DNA from: Pseudomonas sp.
GTDB taxonomy: Bacteria; Pseudomonadota; Gammaproteobacteria; Pseudomonadales; Pseudomonadaceae
Length of the DNA: 6,240 nucleotides
Reading direction: 5' to 3'
NCBI GenBank assembly: GCA_003523465.1
Contig: DQAA01000047.1
Location: forward strand, 332-6,571
A program made the position numbers and the translations under genes. A model generated the notes under the pieces. The model was not told where the DNA came from. It saw only the letters and a list, made by a program, of their open reading frames with translations, and did no database searches. Below, one piece after another: positions 6,157 through 6,240 of the stretch (position 1 is its first letter; each line of letters begins with the position of its first letter).

Positions 6157-6240
6157 TTACTGTGCAGAAGTCTTGTCGCCTTCCTGCGAAAGGCTGTAGA
6201 CGTAGGCGGCCAGCAGGTGGACCTTGTCGTTGCCCTGGAT
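6157..6240 (-). CDS. ccoP: 3' end of a second, upstream ccoP (partial)
   Basis: The window edge cuts this gene; only the last 27 codons and a TAA stop (6157-6159) are present. The readable tail runs [18 protein letters not shown] and then QEGDKTSAQ. The first 18 residues are identical to residues 299-316 of the complete CcoP in this window; the last few differ (QEGDKTSAQ against [10 protein letters not shown]). This marks the end of another cco operon directly upstream and in the same direction, the tandem arrangement known from Pseudomonas. By the P. aeruginosa map this distal copy would be ccoP2, but only the position supports that. An intrinsic terminator follows 27 bases after the stop. 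Confidence 0.93.
   Translation of the reverse strand: MQGNDKVHLLAAYVYSLSQEGDKTSAQ

Noticed and set aside
1..6240. A novel defence, mobile or biosynthetic system
   Set aside because: Every gene belongs to the known cbb3 oxidase and maturation set; no integrase, transposase gene, CRISPR array, tRNA or rRNA was seen.

Overview
The window comes from a GC-rich gammaproteobacterium, almost certainly a Pseudomonas of the fluorescens/putida type. It holds a cbb3-type cytochrome c oxidase (complex IV, high oxygen affinity) locus. The Pseudomonas call rests on three things seen here: a tandem duplication of the cco operon, REP/REPIN repeats with the GTGGGAGC...GGCTTGCC core, and protein sequences of the Pseudomonas CcoNOQP/CcoG/CcoH type. 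All recognisable genes lie on the minus strand, so transcription runs from high to low coordinates.

Layout in the direction of transcription. At 6240-6157 are the last 27 codons of an upstream ccoP, the end of a first cco operon, followed by a strong intrinsic terminator (6091-6130). A non-coding stretch of about 490 bases (5664-6156) carries several hairpins and an AT-rich promoter-like zone. Next comes a complete ccoN-ccoO-ccoQ-ccoP operon (5663-2433) with tightly packed junctions: a 1-base overlap, a 5-base gap and a 4-base overlap. It ends in a second intrinsic terminator (2381-2416). A 369-base gap follows (2064-2432), containing a REPIN with unusually long arms, a probable ANR/FNR-type box with a TTGACA -35 beside it, and a GCGAC-N5-GTCGC inverted repeat. 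Then come ccoG (2063-645) and ccoH (632-93), 12 bases apart. The window ends in a second REP doublet (1-74), where ccoI would normally be expected to begin.

How the genes work together. CcoN is the haem b/b3-CuB catalytic subunit. CcoO and CcoP are membrane-anchored mono- and di-haem c subunits that pass electrons to CcoN, and CcoQ is a small stabilising subunit. CcoG (membrane Fe-S protein, cupric reductase family) and CcoH (assembly/stability factor) serve copper delivery and complex maturation. All catalytic and haem-binding residues I could check are present. In P. aeruginosa the ccoG-proximal copy is cco1 and the distal copy cco2; by position this complete operon would be cco1, but that is inference.

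I do not see a new multi-gene system. The points that merit a second look are in the non-coding DNA: a REPIN whose inverted symmetry runs well past the REP cores and into a predicted ANR box, a pair of identical-format GCGAC-N5-GTCGC sites ahead of both transcription units, near-identity of the two ccoP 3' ends, and REP elements on both sides of ccoGH.
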